A stretch of 64,000 bases of DNA from contig JAGUCH010000002.1 in the NCBI GenBank assembly GCA_019096065.1, positions 12,908,501 to 12,972,500 of the forward strand, given 5' to 3'. This DNA comes from Paracyclopina nana (lineage: Eukaryota; Arthropoda; Copepoda; Cyclopoida; Cyclopettidae). Below the pieces are notes generated by a model. The model saw only the letters and a program-made list of their open reading frames with translations, was not told where the DNA came from and ran no database searches. Positions 21,475 to 33,962 of this stretch are shown here, piece by piece; within the stretch, counting starts at the first letter, position 1; each line of letters starts with the position of its first letter. Position numbers and translations under genes: made by a program.

Positions 21475-22909
21475 ATAAATCATTGGTTTCCACGCTTGAT
21501 CATATATCTCTTTTTTTTAACGATCCTATCTCGTGGTCAATGTAGCTTTTGCACTTCTCATTGCTTTGCTTCAATAAACACTGCACTCACATTAATTACT
21601 GTTAATTGAACATGTCAACATAGTACTATTGTAACCATATGAGTGAAAATGCAGAAACTAGTGACAATGACGTGGTATATACGTGCTCAAGGGCTGTCAC
21701 ACTACTCAGCTCAACTATGCGCGATTCAATCAAGGGCTTTTCAACTGGGGAAATTCATTGCATTCCTTGACTTAGGAGTACACGTGTGGAAAGAGTGACA
21801 TTTTGATTTTGGAAAAAAATGAGGAAAAAAGGACTTACCTCAGAATGGAGATGATAGGACCCAAGATCTTGGCGATGTCACATCAAGCTGATCTTCTGCT
21901 GTGGCCTGAGAGTGGCTCGAGGATTAGATAATATACCACTCCATATTTGAAATGAAATAGGACCACTTCCGACGAGGAGCAACGCTGACGTAACCTCCTC
22001 CATTTCTTGTCGGTAGACGCAGGAACGATCTCATTTTTCAACAAATTTAGCGTATAGCTATGTTGTGGTATGTTTTATACACAAAAACTGTCTGAGTTTG
22101 GAGGTTTTAGGTAGTTTTTGGCGACTTTCAGCGTGATCGCTACAACTGAGAACGAAATGTAAACAAATACGCGAAGACTCGATTTCAAGGTACAACAAAA
22201 ATCAACAAACTTTCATGATTCGTCAGCACGCCACTCATCATTTCCAGCTGAAACCGATTTCTTCAACTCCAACTCATCAAGTAAGCCAGATTTTTTTTTA
22301 TCAACGATTTTGAACGAGTTACTTTTCAGGTATGGAAGTGCTTGTAAAGCTGATGATAAGTACTTCGAGTGCAGTTGTTCAAAATCAGCTTTTTACAGTC
22401 TTGAGCGCTTTTTCACTCTAAAATGTCAATAGAACCAAATAAAATTGGTTTCTTTTGACTTCAAACGTTCTTCATTTCGCTTCTGAGTTGAGAAGGGTGC
22501 AAGCGTATATCGAATGACTCGTTTAAATTGACTTTCCTCGATTGTATAAGTCACAGCTGACTTACCATAAATCCTGATCTATTGAAGCATTGAGAAAAAA
22601 AGGATCTTTCTTATGGTTGATAAGTCTCCTTCGTGGAGATTACCAATGAGTCTTACGCAATTTATCCTCTCTAAATAGACTGGTTTTCTAAACCAGGACC
22701 TTCATGGTTTCCCTTCACGGGCTAAAGTCTTGGACATAATTTAATTGTGATGATCTAAAGTTATGACAACCACGTGCATTTATCGCGTGTGGATCTGCAG
22801 TCAAGCTTTTATCAGCAAACTGTGTTATGAATGGCAACATGTAGGAACCGGTCCAACGACTACAAGCCGCCCAATAAAAACATTCATCCCTCGATCTGGA
22901 CTTGAGATA
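21475..22909. other. Intergenic region, mostly featureless
   Basis: About 1.4 kb. A minus-strand segment bounded by splice-like signals (acceptor CTCTCAG, donor GTAAGT at about 21838-21906) has no open frame and could at most be an untranslated exon. Otherwise AT-rich, with nothing recognisable. Confidence 0.4.
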
Positions 22910-23376
22910 CAGGGTGACCCCTCGATTCACATGGGTTCACAGCAAGCCATCGAAGCAGCAGCACTTGCGCATGATAGTGATAAATCGACCGCAGAAGCAG
23001 CAGAAGTTTCACTCCACTGCACTGCCCGTTTTTCCTTCTTAATCATGCTACATGGCAACATACACTGTACCAAATGTTATCCTTTTCCCCTTGTTTTACT
23101 CTCGCGGTGCTTTGTTTACGAACAAGGATTAATTATTCAATTTCTGGCTCAGATGTCACATCTACGTAGTGCGTGTAACCATAATGAAGTTCCAGCTATT
23201 TGCTACTATGTCAACATTGCATACACATATAGTATGCTATACGTTTCCGGCGAAAAGAAAGCTTTATGCATGCGGCTTCCAGCATAATTGAAACGTGGGC
23301 TTTGTAAAATGGGAAAATTGGCTGTAGGCACGCCGACTATTCGAAAAATGCTGGTTTATCTGGAGGAGTCACCCTG
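22910..23376. mobile_element. MITE of Tc1/mariner type with TA target-site duplication
   Basis: The left end CAGGGTGACCCCTC and the reverse complement of the right end CAGGGTGACTCCTC match at 13 of 14 positions. Both ends are flanked directly by TA (22908-22909 and 23377-23378), the target duplication of Tc1/mariner-type elements. The element is 467 bp with no transposase frame, so it is a non-autonomous MITE. A 174-codon open frame starting at 22763 crosses its left end and is therefore probably spurious. Confidence 0.75.
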
Positions 23377-23655
23377 TACTGGAGTAGTTATATATATCGT
23401 TTTGAAGAACTTGAAATCTCCTCATTACCGACTGTGGGCATCTTGAGCTCAGAAATGATCCTGAGCCAGTCGGCTTTTTTCCCCAGCTAGTGAGCAAGAA
23501 GCGGCCTCCAGCAGCGGCGGCCTCCGAGGCCGAAGAGCAAAACTATCATGTTGCACATAGCATAGAGCTGCAGCGCGCTCAGTTTTCTTCCATGAGCGGT
23601 CGAGTGACCATCAACAGAGTGGTGAAAGTAGAGACGAGACTCGCTCATCAACAAC
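23377..23655. other. 5' flank of the next gene, with upstream ORF
   Basis: GC-richer sequence leading into the gene at 23656. An ATG at 23592 opens a short frame out of phase with the main start and would act as an upstream ORF if transcribed. An in-frame TAG at 23629 confirms ATG 23656 as the first start of the main frame. Confidence 0.4.
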
Positions 23656-26600
23656 ATGAAAAGCATCGAACGAGCCAAGTCCTTCGTGGCTGCGAGGCCA
23701 ACGACCACCAAGCTCAAGGATGACTCCAAAGGCTCGATGACCCTGGAGGCGATCGCAAGCCTGCCGCAACGAAGCAACAGTGTATGTGGGCCTCACGCGG
23801 CCTCGCAGAACGCCAAAATGGCCTGCATTGTGGAAGAAGTGATGTTTTTGAAAGATGCCGAGGGTAAGCTGAACATCAAATTACATTTATCATCGTTATC
23901 CTTGGCTTTCTACCCTTGCAGAAAGAAAGAATTTGCGCTGTGCCATAAAACCAACAGCCTTAATTTATCCTCATTATTTCAACCTTTATGGATTATCCTT
24001 TCGCTTTCGTTGAGAGACTCGCCTTTATGTGATTTTTCATAATGCATATTATAGTATTAATAGGGAAATGTCATGTGCATTTTGTGAAGGTCTGCATATC
24101 GAAAATGGATGATATTAAGCTGGAAGTCGGTTTTTTTTCCTTGCAAAGGAAGTAGTTGGTGCTCTTTGATTGCTGCAATAATTTGCATTAAGAAATGGAA
24201 ATACTTTCAGGAGTGGCCAACTTGGCGCCCAACGCGGCCTGCAAGTCGCGCGTGAAGGCCAAGACCAAAGTGATTGTGCAGCTGCAGTCCATGCAGGTGA
24301 AAGTCGTGGCTATTGATGCCATGCTTCATTCGCTCCAGGATCTGAGTGACCGCTGCCAAAGGGAGCGGATCAAGGTGCCACGCATGAGAAATTGCTCCAA
24401 AGACGAGGTCAATTGCTGCGAGCACGATGCCATCATCAAGCTGGTCGTGGAGATTGAGCAGAGCGTCAAGATTGTGCGCAACAGCCTTCTATTCCTGTGC
24501 AGAACGTTCTTGCTGGAGAAGCAAATCACTGTGCTACTCTCGATACAAGAGCAAATGTATCCCACGCTCGACATCAGTGTCCGCTTCTTTGGCATCGACT
24601 GGACGCACATATTTCGGGTCTCGTATCATTTGAAGCAGTGCGTGGACCTCATGATTGAGACCCTGGTGAAGGGAACCTCGACGGCCTTTACAGATGTGCT
24701 TTTGCCCAGGTAAATTATTCACAGCCAAAAAAGTGCGCCAATCAATACAATTTTCCCATTGAGAATGAAAAAGGTCACATTCACATTTACCGATTGGCAA
24801 AAATTACAATCTCCCTAAATGCGCAAGTTTGAATAATTTGGAGAGGCGACCCATCAAATTTAGTGTTTCTGCCCTAGAATTCACGCGAAACGCCAGAAAT
24901 TGGCATAATTGAAAGTAAAAATCTGGAACCGCTTTTCATAACAAATAGCAGTGCCATCTATCAGACTTATTTCCTACATCCAAAGTAGCCGATAAGGACT
25001 GCAAATTGCAGTAATTGTTTCTCATGTACAACATGAAGATAGCAAGCTACTTTATGGATATGATATACGTACAACGTTCAATTTGCAAGGCTACTTCTAT
25101 ATAGCACTCTGGTCTGACATTTTTCACCACTGACAAATTTCCCATGGGAAATGTAACTATATGCATTTAACATCATCATTTTCATTCTTCTTACATTCTC
25201 TACACCTGATAGCGTTCAATTTCAAAAGAAATGCAAATTGTGGGCATAGCCAAGTTCAAAAGTTGAAAGAGCATACCGCAGTGGTATCATCATGCGTACC
25301 ATGCAAGCAGAAAGTTTGCTAAAAAGTTTCGTGCCTCTTGAATGGGCTCGAATGAGTAGCAGTGAGAAGAGAAATATTCTTTTCTAAGCCTAAGGAGTAG
25401 CAAAAGCTGGAAAAAAGTTGTCATGTCTTGTGCTCGACAATGGATGCAGATACTATGCACGTAGTACTAGTACATAGAAGTACAAAGAAAGTCCATTTCG
25501 AAGAATGAAAATTGGCTTCTACAGCCTCTTCGAGGCCGGAGGTTGTCTTTTTCGCGAGGCTGACGACAAGCCAGCGGTGCTTTCTATTCTCGATATGCTG
25601 AATTTTATCTAAGCATGAAATCATCATTTGCAGCAACGTCCTTCGCGGTTTAGCCACCATCGAGGCCGACGTGTCCTCGCACGCCGAGGCCGTTCTACAC
25701 GGAAGGCTTTCGAAGATCGCCCAGGAGAAGATAAATTTGGCCGCCGAGCAGCAACTTCAGAGGTCGTTGGAGATCACGAAAAACGGCCTCCTATTTGCCG
25801 CTGCAGAATCCTCGTCTGACACGGTTTACGAGTCCCCAGCCGGAGACATTGAGGTCAAAGGAGGCCGCCACTTTGTAGGCGATTTGCGCAGAAAGTTGCG
25901 GAAAGCAATCAGGTAAACCAAGGAAATACTACATTATTCGTTTGCTGTATCCTCTTCTACGACAAAGGGAGCAAGCCCCTTTTTCAGTCTCTATTCGAGA
26001 AAGGAGGCTGTTGCTTTTCAAAATGATGATGGCCGGGGCCCTTCTTATGTACTAGAATAGTGGAAGAAGGATAAAAGACGCAAGTTGAATGAAATGATGA
26101 TGGAGGCTGACGTCAGTTGATATCCTAAATGAAAAGCACTTGATGGGATTTCATGCTACAAAAGCATAGCTGTATGGATATACTTGTATACACACACACA
26201 CAAATACGCAGTGTATATGCAGTGTATGAAAGCTCTTATATTGACAACATCCTGAAAATACTCCTTTTTTATGGCGCCAGGATTCTTTTATAGGTGCTCT
26301 TTTTATTGCTTCTCATAGCAGATTCATATATAGAGCGTAGTAGCATAGTATAATAAAAATGCCCCAAAAGGCTCTATGATTTCGTTTTTATGCTGGAAAA
26401 GTTACACCAACTTAGGGATAATGTATGGCCGCAAGAAAAAGCGCTAGCTTATAACTTTAGGGTAGATAAAAAGGAAGGATGAAAGAAAAAAAGATTGTTA
26501 TTACAGCTTTACATTATTGTCTGCTCAAAAGATGCCATATCCTCAACCCAATTTTAGTGCCAAACTGCCAGCATGCAAAATTGTGTGCTTTTTAATAGCT

Positions 26601-27734
26601 CCATAAACATGCTAATTGCATGAAGCTTCCAGACAGGGCAATTTACGAATTAAAAAAACTCATTCATAGCTAGATATTTTACTTTTTTGACGAGTATAAC
26701 GTTTTATTTTTAAAAAAGAGGGAAAAGCTAACTTTCCAAAGTGTCTACTAAACTAGCTTTTTAAGTGCCACGCACCATTTTTCAAGTTGACTGTGTTTAC
26801 AAAGTTGATGCAAGAAAGCTTAGCTCAAGGAGTCAAAAGTTAGATAGCAAGCAAAACAAGGCTGATTTTCAAGTGTAAAGTTTGTGCATAGCCTCCTTTA
26901 TAATATGCATAGATTCCAAACCAATCATAATCGACGGAAAGATTAACTTATAATGTTTATCATATCCACCTTAGCCTTGCTTTCAAATCTATGCCTATTT
27001 CAAAGGAAGCTCCCCGGAGTTTTAACCATCTGTATCCTTAGCCTTAAAATTAGCTTGGACTCTCTTTTTAAAAATAAAAAATGCTTTGGTATTCCAGATT
27101 GCCAACGTCAGTGTCTATGCACGGACTCAGCTACTTTGGCCGTCACTCGAGGTCAACAGAGGCTGGCAATGGCCTCATCGACAAGAGGGCCAAAAGCCAT
27201 CACGATGCGCTCTGGAGAGCCTGGTACACAGGACTGCAGACGATTACCATCCCTGCCGCGGCCTTCAGCATGTCTGCCCTCAATCAAGAGCAGCAAAATA
27301 CGAGGTCGAGTCCCATAGCAGAAACGACGGCCTCGTCAGCAGCCTCCTCTCCCGCATCTTCAAGTCGTTACTTACCATCATCTTCAGGCGCCTCGGAGCC
27401 GCCAATTAGTGCCGTGTATGCGTCGTCCTCCGAGGCCGGCGGAGGCCGCCTCCGCCTCCTGGGAGACGTGGTGCACCATCAGCCAGTGGCGGCAAAATGC
27501 GAGCAAGATTTGCCCACTGAGGAGGAGGCTCATAGTGCAGTGGCCTCGTCGTCCTCGTTTGATGCCATAGACTTGGACGCCAACAGCCTCAGCCTCGATC
27601 CCGTTAGCTGTGAGGAGCTCGAGGCTGAAGCCGAGGCTGGTAACTCAATTACGGACGATAGTTTCGACTCGTTAACTTTGACGCTCAACATGATATACAC
27701 TCCCAAACAAGGTATGGCCGAGAACCAACTATGA
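23656..27734 (+). CDS. Unrecognised helical protein with Ser/Ala/Glu-rich C-terminus
   Basis: Four exons with consistent phases: 23656-23863, 24211-24709, 25634-25912, 27098-27734, 540 aa. Introns of 347, 924 and 1185 nt are long for this window. Residues about 70-330 look all-helical, with regular hydrophobic spacing (HDAIIKLVVEIEQSVKIV, LLEKQITVLLSIQEQM) and conserved-looking Cys and Trp. Residues about 330-540 are Ser/Ala/Glu-rich and probably disordered. No signal peptide or membrane span. The last exon could also use a donor at 27712, but reading on gives GMAENQL and a stop, and an AATAAA at about 27851 supports an end here. I do not recognise the family. A cytoplasmic scaffold or adaptor is only a guess from composition. 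A TGACGTCA site lies in intron 3 (26108-26115). Confidence 0.6.
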
Positions 27735-28196
27735 TATTATATATCGAGGAAAATCCCTATATACTGGTACTTATAGCATCAAACGAAGACTATCCACGAG
27801 CTCCGCCGCCAATAATAATAATGCGTGCGCAAGCGAGAAAAATTGTCAGAAATAAAAGATTTTTGCCCTTTCGCTCCCCTTTGTTGCGCAACAGCTCACC
27901 AGATGGCGCATTTGTTTATCTTACGTAGTTCATGTCACGAGCGCCATCTGTTGCACTACTGAATAGTTTTATTAGATGGCCCGCAAGAGGGTTTTTTCAT
28001 GTTTGCTTTCCTGCTGGCGAATTCGCAGGAAGTTCAGCCTTTGCCAAATATTTGCTCGCGAATGAGCAACCGGTGGCGCGGTGTACAGTATACCATATAC
28101 TGAGAGGAAATTAGCCCAGCCGGTACACAGAAAAAAGCCGCATTCCAAATGTGATTAAGCCTAAGCGCAATTGTATTTTCGCCGCAGTTAGTGAGG
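27735..28196. other. Short convergent intergenic region
   Basis: About 460 bp between the 3' ends of two convergent genes. It holds the AATAAA of the plus-strand gene (about 27851). A splice-acceptor-like TTCGCCGCAG at 28188 opens a short plus-strand frame that ends soon, which I do not support as an exon. Confidence 0.4.
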
Positions 28197-28910
28197 TCAC
28201 ATGCCCCTATGAATGGGTGAAATTGGGTTACAGTGGGTCAAGGACTCGCAGGTGTCGCACACGTTCAAGTAGGTGTCCAAGTAGTATTGTCGCAGCCTCT
28301 CGGGAATAATCTCATCCGAGTCGTCATCCTCCTCTTCCATGAAATTGCCGAGCCTCAAGTTCCTGTAGGGCGGCACTGCAGCGAGCAGCTTGCTATTCTC
28401 GTACCTCTTGGCATGATGAGCCGAGGCCATGACCGCAGAATTCGACCGCTGTGGTATCGCATTGACGAGACGCGGCCTCTCCAAGTAATCCACAAGTGTG
28501 GGTGACTGCAGCTCCACGCGCATGTTGGGCAGCGAGGGCTTGGCCGACCTCTCGGCCTTGTTGAGGCCGGCCGAGGCCGGCAGGCTGGTCGAGGATTTGC
28601 GCAGGGTTCCGGGCGACGGTGGCCTCAAAGTCCTCGAGGTGAGCTCGTGGGTGCCATGGCCATCTGCGAGGGACAAGCTGGATCCGTAGTGCCTGAAACT
28701 GGCCTTGGGGGATATCTTGCCCATGGTGGCGGAGTAGTGGCCCGAGGGCAAAGAGACCCTCCTTTCGCCCCCACTCAACGTGGCTGCCCTCGCCGTTCTT
28801 GGCGTAGACCTATTTGAGCCGCTGGAGGTGGAAACCTCTCTGTCCTCCGAATGATAGGCCCGTTTGCTGTGAGGCCCTGACGGATTATTGACGCACTGCA
28901 AGAGCTCCAT
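28197..28910 (-). CDS. Unrecognised Ser-rich protein, 237 aa
   Basis: Open minus-strand frame from ATG 28910 to TGA 28199-28197. The first 140 residues are Ser/Thr/Arg-rich and basic (for example STSSGSNRSTPRTARAA), probably disordered and phosphorylated. An acidic stretch (EEEDDDSDEI, about 198-207) precedes a more structured end, PERLRQYYLDTYLNVCDTCE, with a Cys pair. A TTTTCAG acceptor with a branch-like CTAAT lies just upstream (about 28931), suggesting a spliced 5'UTR. No family recognised. Codon use (rich in GAGGCC) resembles the convergent neighbour at 23656-27734. Confidence 0.5.
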   Translation of the reverse strand: MELLQCVNNPSGPHSKRAYHSEDREVSTSSGSNRSTPRTARAATLSGGERRVSLPSGHYSATMGKISPKASFRHYGSSLSLADGHGTHELTSRTLRPPSPGTLRKSSTSLPASAGLNKAERSAKPSLPNMRVELQSPTLVDYLERPRLVNAIPQRSNSAVMASAHHAKRYENSKLLAAVPPYRNLRLGNFMEEEDDDSDEIIPERLRQYYLDTYLNVCDTCESLTHCNPISPIHRGM

Positions 28911-31085
28911 CCTCCTATACGTTTTAGCTGAAAATCGGGATTAGTTGATGCTTTGAGGACGGCCTCGGGCCTGGCGACACGATTACTCGAACTGATGGTC
29001 ACAGCTGGACTGAAATCTTTATTTTGCAGTGGGAAGCCCGAAAATTCGTGGGCGCCAGATTGCCTAAAAAGGAGGCAACGCCGCCAGTTTTCAGAGCGCA
29101 ATTCATGCACACTACATGAATCGATGACGTAAGATTTACCTACTTTGAGCCCATTTCAATGTGGGCCAAAAGCTGCACGAATTCCTTTAAAAATGGGCAT
29201 CTCTTTCAATGCTTTATTATGCATAGGTTTTCTGAGTTGTTTTGTCAAAGGAGCGGGATTGGCAATATTTTTGCAATATAGAATAACTTACGAAAAAGAT
29301 AGCATATAACGGAAGAATCGTCCTTCTTGACCGACGTCCCTGACGAGACTGACGAGAAGAAAGTGAAGAAATGAAAAAACGTGGTTGTCTAGGCCTAAAC
29401 GCCTACGTGAAGTGGGCCCTCCTTACAATGATGGTATATATAGCGTGGCTCTTGTCAGATATGCAAACGAAATCAAAACGAGACTATAAAGCTGAGATTG
29501 ATGAGATCTCACACCATAATTTTTACGAGAACGAAAAAAAGACTAAAAAGTTAGCTCTATAATAGTATGGCTCAATTTTGAATGTTTTGCACCTGCTTGG
29601 CTTGTTCACCCACTTTTTTCTGCTCAAATTGGACAAAAAGATGTCGTTTCAGCTCTGCTAGACGTGTTTTTCTTCGAATCTCTGCTTATGGCAGAAGAAT
29701 ATACTGAGCCTATGTGTAGTGTAATAAACTAATAACGAGAAGGGGGCTTACATTTAATCAGCAGATGCCATATACGTAAGCTAGCCTGAATAAATCTTGC
29801 CTAGACGCCAATTGCAATGCTCTAGTTGCCATACAATATAAACCTAATTAATGCTGTATGTATTGTATTTTGTGCCATAGCAAGCAGTTCACTAATGAAT
29901 CCTGCCTTCAATTGTTGCTGACTAAAAAAACCTTGCATTCGGTAGAATTTCGCTTTGCACTTGAGCATGCCAAAAAGAAGCTTTGCTTGGCAATCCGATA
30001 CGGTCGTCAGTCAACGCTACGTATCAGTCATTCTTTGTCAATTCGATGTGTTTTCCTAACTTTACGTGCTCCCCTCTGTGTGTAAATAATGGGCTGGCTG
30101 TGGTGCTTTGTGCGTGGCTGAAAAACATTGTGAGGTAGAAGAAACACCCACGTAATCTACGAGATCATATACGCGAAGTAGCATAGCATAGTGGGTGCCC
30201 CTCAAGGCCTGGATGGCTGGGAAAAAATGACACTTTGCCACAAGGCCCCTGGGCTAATGTAGCAAGAGTAAAACTCCTTCCTAACTATGCTATGGAGAAA
30301 AATGCATGCTACGTAGTACATCAAGGTGGAGTTATTCTGCCTACAGACATATCATACTATACCACTCACACTTATAACTAGTAGACTTAGGATGCACTTC
30401 AAATTATTGCATTTTCAAGAAGTGGTTATCAAGTAGGCTGCTACTGCTACATTTGATGAAAAATCTATTTTATGCTATGCATCTTACGCTATTGATGAAA
30501 TAGTGCAATTTCCTCCGCATCGCAGATAAAAAGGTTATAACTTATGAGCAAGGCATAAAAACGTAATATGTTGGCCAAGGTGTGTGCATTATTGCTAAGC
30601 CACTATTGCCACCAGCTTGGACACAAATAGTTACTTACACTAACTGCAGATGGTGGAAGCAGAAAAAGCTGCCCCATTTTTTTTGTTCTGTTGAAGAAGC
30701 TTTCTTCCTTTTCTTTTTTGGCCAAGATTAGGCCCTTTAATCATGAGTTGCTTGACGCACTTTAAAGTTCTTTAATGAGAACGCACACACAAATAGTAGC
30801 ATTTTTGTACAATCTGCACAATTTGCTCAAATATTGACCTATCTGTTGTATCAAGTCTGAAAGAAGAAGAAAAAAACACAAGAAAATTATCAATTAGCAG
30901 TCGATTCTTCAAACCGAGCTGAAATAGGAAAACTTGATTGGGTAAAAAATTCAATTCCATGAGAGGAGAGTGCAAAATTATATCAGGCCGTGTTGGGCCT
31001 GGCTTTCTCATGAGAAAAGTGTGTTGTAGCAGCATATAACGAGGCTGCTTTTGTCAACAAATGCAAACTTCCACTCTCTATCAAG
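28911..31085. other. Intergenic region
   Basis: About 2.2 kb. It includes the upstream region of the minus-strand gene and a small ATG open frame at 29371-29562 (listed). The rest is AT-rich with no supported gene. A 91-codon minus-strand frame at 31081-31356 is a shadow of the transporter exon. Confidence 0.45.
29371..29562 (+). CDS. Possible small single-span membrane protein, 63 aa
   Basis: ATG in a favourable context (AAGAAATGA). A basic N-terminus (MKKRG) is followed by one hydrophobic segment (YVKWALLTMMVYIAWLL, about residues 12-28) and a charged Lys/Glu tail. This arrangement resembles small mitochondrial or ER membrane proteins, but no family is recognised. An AATAAA follows at about 29722. 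The frame is short enough to be chance. Confidence 0.28.
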   Translation: MKKRGCLGLNAYVKWALLTMMVYIAWLLSDMQTKSKRDYKAEIDEISHHNFYENEKKTKKLAL

Positions 31086-33962
31086 ATGATTCGGTAAGAT
31101 AGTCGCAATTATAAGAATAAAGATAAAAGTCAGCAATTTCCTTTACTGCAGGAGTAGAAGTTGTAGCCTGGCTGTCACCCCGTTGAATTTCGATGACATG
31201 CTTGATCACGTGGGTGGTTGGGGGAAATTTCAGATCAGACTCCTGCTTATCTTCATCCCATTCACTTTCTTCCTTGCGTACGTGGGATATGCACCCATTC
31301 TGTTTCTCTACGTTCCGGAACATTGGTGCCATATACCGGATTATTACGAAACGCAACTCAACATATCGGACGTCAGTGATCTCATTGATCTCGCCATTCC
31401 ACTAGATGAGCACAATCATCGAAGCAAATGTGGCATTTATGACCTAGATGCCATCATGAGCGATGGCAATACAAATCAATCTCAGTGGCCCATCAAAAAT
31501 TGCCCAGATGGATGGAGCTACAATTTCACTGGGTTCTTCCATTCTGCCGCAACTCAAGTAATTTTTACCTAAAATAACGATGACAGGGGGAGCTAGTGGT
31601 TTTCCGTGCTGGCTGCACGGCCATCGGCTGATTTGGCAGAAAAATAGCGCCACCTTGCCATGCATAGTAGGGAAAAAAATAGTCCCGAAGAATACATCGG
31701 GAAAGGGCTGATTCTGCCAAGTTGTTTGCACAAAGGATGATTTCTTACTATGTTACAGTTCGATTGGGTGTGCGATGATGCGTGGAAATCTGCGTTCACT
31801 CAGTCCATCTTCTACGTTGGAGCCATCTTTGGAACACTCTTTTTTGGATGGGCTTCCGATCATTACGGCCGTTATTGGAGCTTTGTGGCCTCTAATACCA
31901 TCAATCTTGTGACCGGAATAGCCACCCCGTTTGCATATGACTTCGTGTCATTCGTCATCTTGAGGTTTCTCATGGGACTTGGCTTCATCACTTTCTTCAT
32001 GTCTCTCTACATGCTCAGTGAGTAGTCCTTTTTAAGCGGAACATTTTCAACATCAGCTCACGCAACCTTTATTCGATTGCAGCGCTTGAGTATGTTTCCA
32101 AAGAAAAACGCTCGCTGGTTGGAAATTTGAGCTTAGCTCTTGCTATGTCTCTTGGAGGGTGCTTCCAACCGTGGATCTTGCAGTATGTGCAGGATTGGAG
32201 GATTTACCATCATATTTTGTTTGGTCAGACAGCTTTAATTCTTCTAGCTCCCTGGTAATAAAGGTTTCAGTAGGAAGGAATAAATTAGGACGAAACTCTA
32301 TAAAAAGCTACATTATAGGCATCTTTACCGTATGTATAATATTTATATTTTTTCATAACTTAACCTTTCCTACTTGGACAACTTCTAATTTCCAAGTTTA
32401 TGGATATTTTGTTCAACCACCCTACGCGCGCAAAATAGAAAAATAATAATGGTGTTAGTAAGTCGAACCGCAAATTAGGCTATTTTTGTCTTCTATTTTA
32501 ATGAATAGAGAAAAGTAAAGAAAGCTTATAATTCGCAGCATGGCTTAATTTCAATTGTGCTCAAAGTAAGAGGTATTTAGCGGTTTAGTTGTTAAAACTA
32601 CCCCATTAGACACAACAGAGTGTATGAAATAACATTGAGACGAAAATGCATCATTTTTCTTCCTCCTCCCTTAAATATTCATAAGTGAATTCATTATTAG
32701 CTGTAGGTGGTTCACTGCGCTAGTTACAACATCCAAGAGAGTCATATGGTAATTAATTTTTGAGCCCCGAAGCGGAAAGACCAACAAAGAATACTTTCAT
32801 CATGGCAACATGATGTTTTGATAGCGGATGAGCGAGCAGTAATTGATAATGGCGTTCTAATTGGCAAAAGCTTGTAGACGGTCCCATTGTGGCCATGGTT
32901 AAATATGTTGATTGCCCAATTTCCACATTAATTTCATTTCATTAAATGCTACTCGAGAAAAAGGATATTCTCAATTGCAGATATGTCTCAAATAATTGGC
33001 ACCCACAATATTTTTTTTAGGTTTGTGAAGGAATCGTCAAGATGGCTCATAGCAAAAGGACGCATCGACGAAGCAATAAGTATTCTCAAGCTAATCGCGG
33101 AAGAGAATGGTCGCACCATCAATCCCGATATTTACATTACGTTTAAGGTAATATTATTATGCGGCACTCTTACGCATGGTATGCAGTAATATTTTGGGCA
33201 GGAATCGGCCACCGTGGAATTCGAGCGGACGAAAAATGTCCATTTGAGCTGGCGGGACCTCTTCAGGTAAAATAATCTGGCCTTTTATAAAAAGTAGCCA
33301 ATAAATCGCGCCCTTTTTGTAGGACTCCTGTGCTACGCAAGAATGTCATACTAATGGTCCTTAACTGGAGCCTCACTTCGGTCCTGTTTGATGGCCACAT
33401 ACGGAATATCTCCAACCTCATGTATTCGATATACTGGACATTCACCATATCCTCGTTATTGGAGTTTCCTTCGGATCTTTTGTCCATTTGGGGACTGGAG
33501 TGGCTGGGTCGTCGTTGGTCAGCAGTTTTATCACTAATCGCGTCGGGAGTTGCTATGCTGGCATGCGCGTTTGCTATGGATCACGAGCTAGTCGTCACCA
33601 TTTTGGCCATGGTGGGCAGGTTTTGCATCACCTACTCGATGAACACGGCCGCTCAGCTCAGCCTCGAGGTCGTCCCCACCAGCCTCCGAGGTCAGGGCTC
33701 GGCCTTGGCCAACGTGTGCGCTCAAGCTTCCAATTTGTTCGCTCCGCAAATTGTCTACTCCGCGGAGCTGGACCCTCGGCTACCCTTTATCATACTAGGC
33801 CTCGGTGGCCTTCTAGCCGGCCTTTTGGCCTTTTTCCTGCCGGAAACTGCGGGAGTGCGGCTTCCTGATACCGTGGAGGAAGCGGAAGAGATCTTCAACA
33901 ATCCCATTATCATAGCAGAAAAGATGGAGCTATCTCGCCACGAAGAGAGGAATGAAATATAA
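31086..33962 (+). CDS. SLC22 organic cation/anion transporter (MFS)
   Basis: Twelve-span plasma-membrane carrier of the SLC22 (OCT/OAT) family. Seven coding exons: 31086-31093, 31152-31557, 31759-32017, 32083-32254, 33021-33147, 33202-33266, 33323-33962, 558 aa. The first carries only 8 coding nt (ATG ATT CG). Splicing at 31094/31151 gives MIRSRSCSLAVTPLNFDDML, linking to the family start NFDDMLDHVGGWG-FQ. TM1 is followed by the large extracellular loop with glycosylation sites (NIS, NQS, NFT) and cysteines, then FDWVCDDAW and the MFS loop motif GWASDHYGRYW. Then come LEYVSKEKRSLVGN (family EW-x-RT-VGN), VKESSRWLIAKGR (family PESPRWL) and the C-terminal bundle ending in FFLPETAG. Nothing in the sequence fixes the substrate. 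The 766-nt intron 32255-33020 is featureless. Confidence 0.92.

Noticed and set aside
21838..21906. Minus-strand exon-like segment with acceptor CTCTCAG and donor GTAAGT
   Set aside because: All three frames contain stops, so it cannot be an internal coding exon. At most it is an untranslated exon.
22763..23287. 174-codon open frame starting with ATG
   Set aside because: It runs across the left end of the 467-bp MITE and has no family features, so it is most likely chance.
28188..28320. Fifth exon for the 23656-27734 gene after TTCGCCGCAG
   Set aside because: The frame closes after about 40 codons, lies antisense to another gene, and an AATAAA precedes it.
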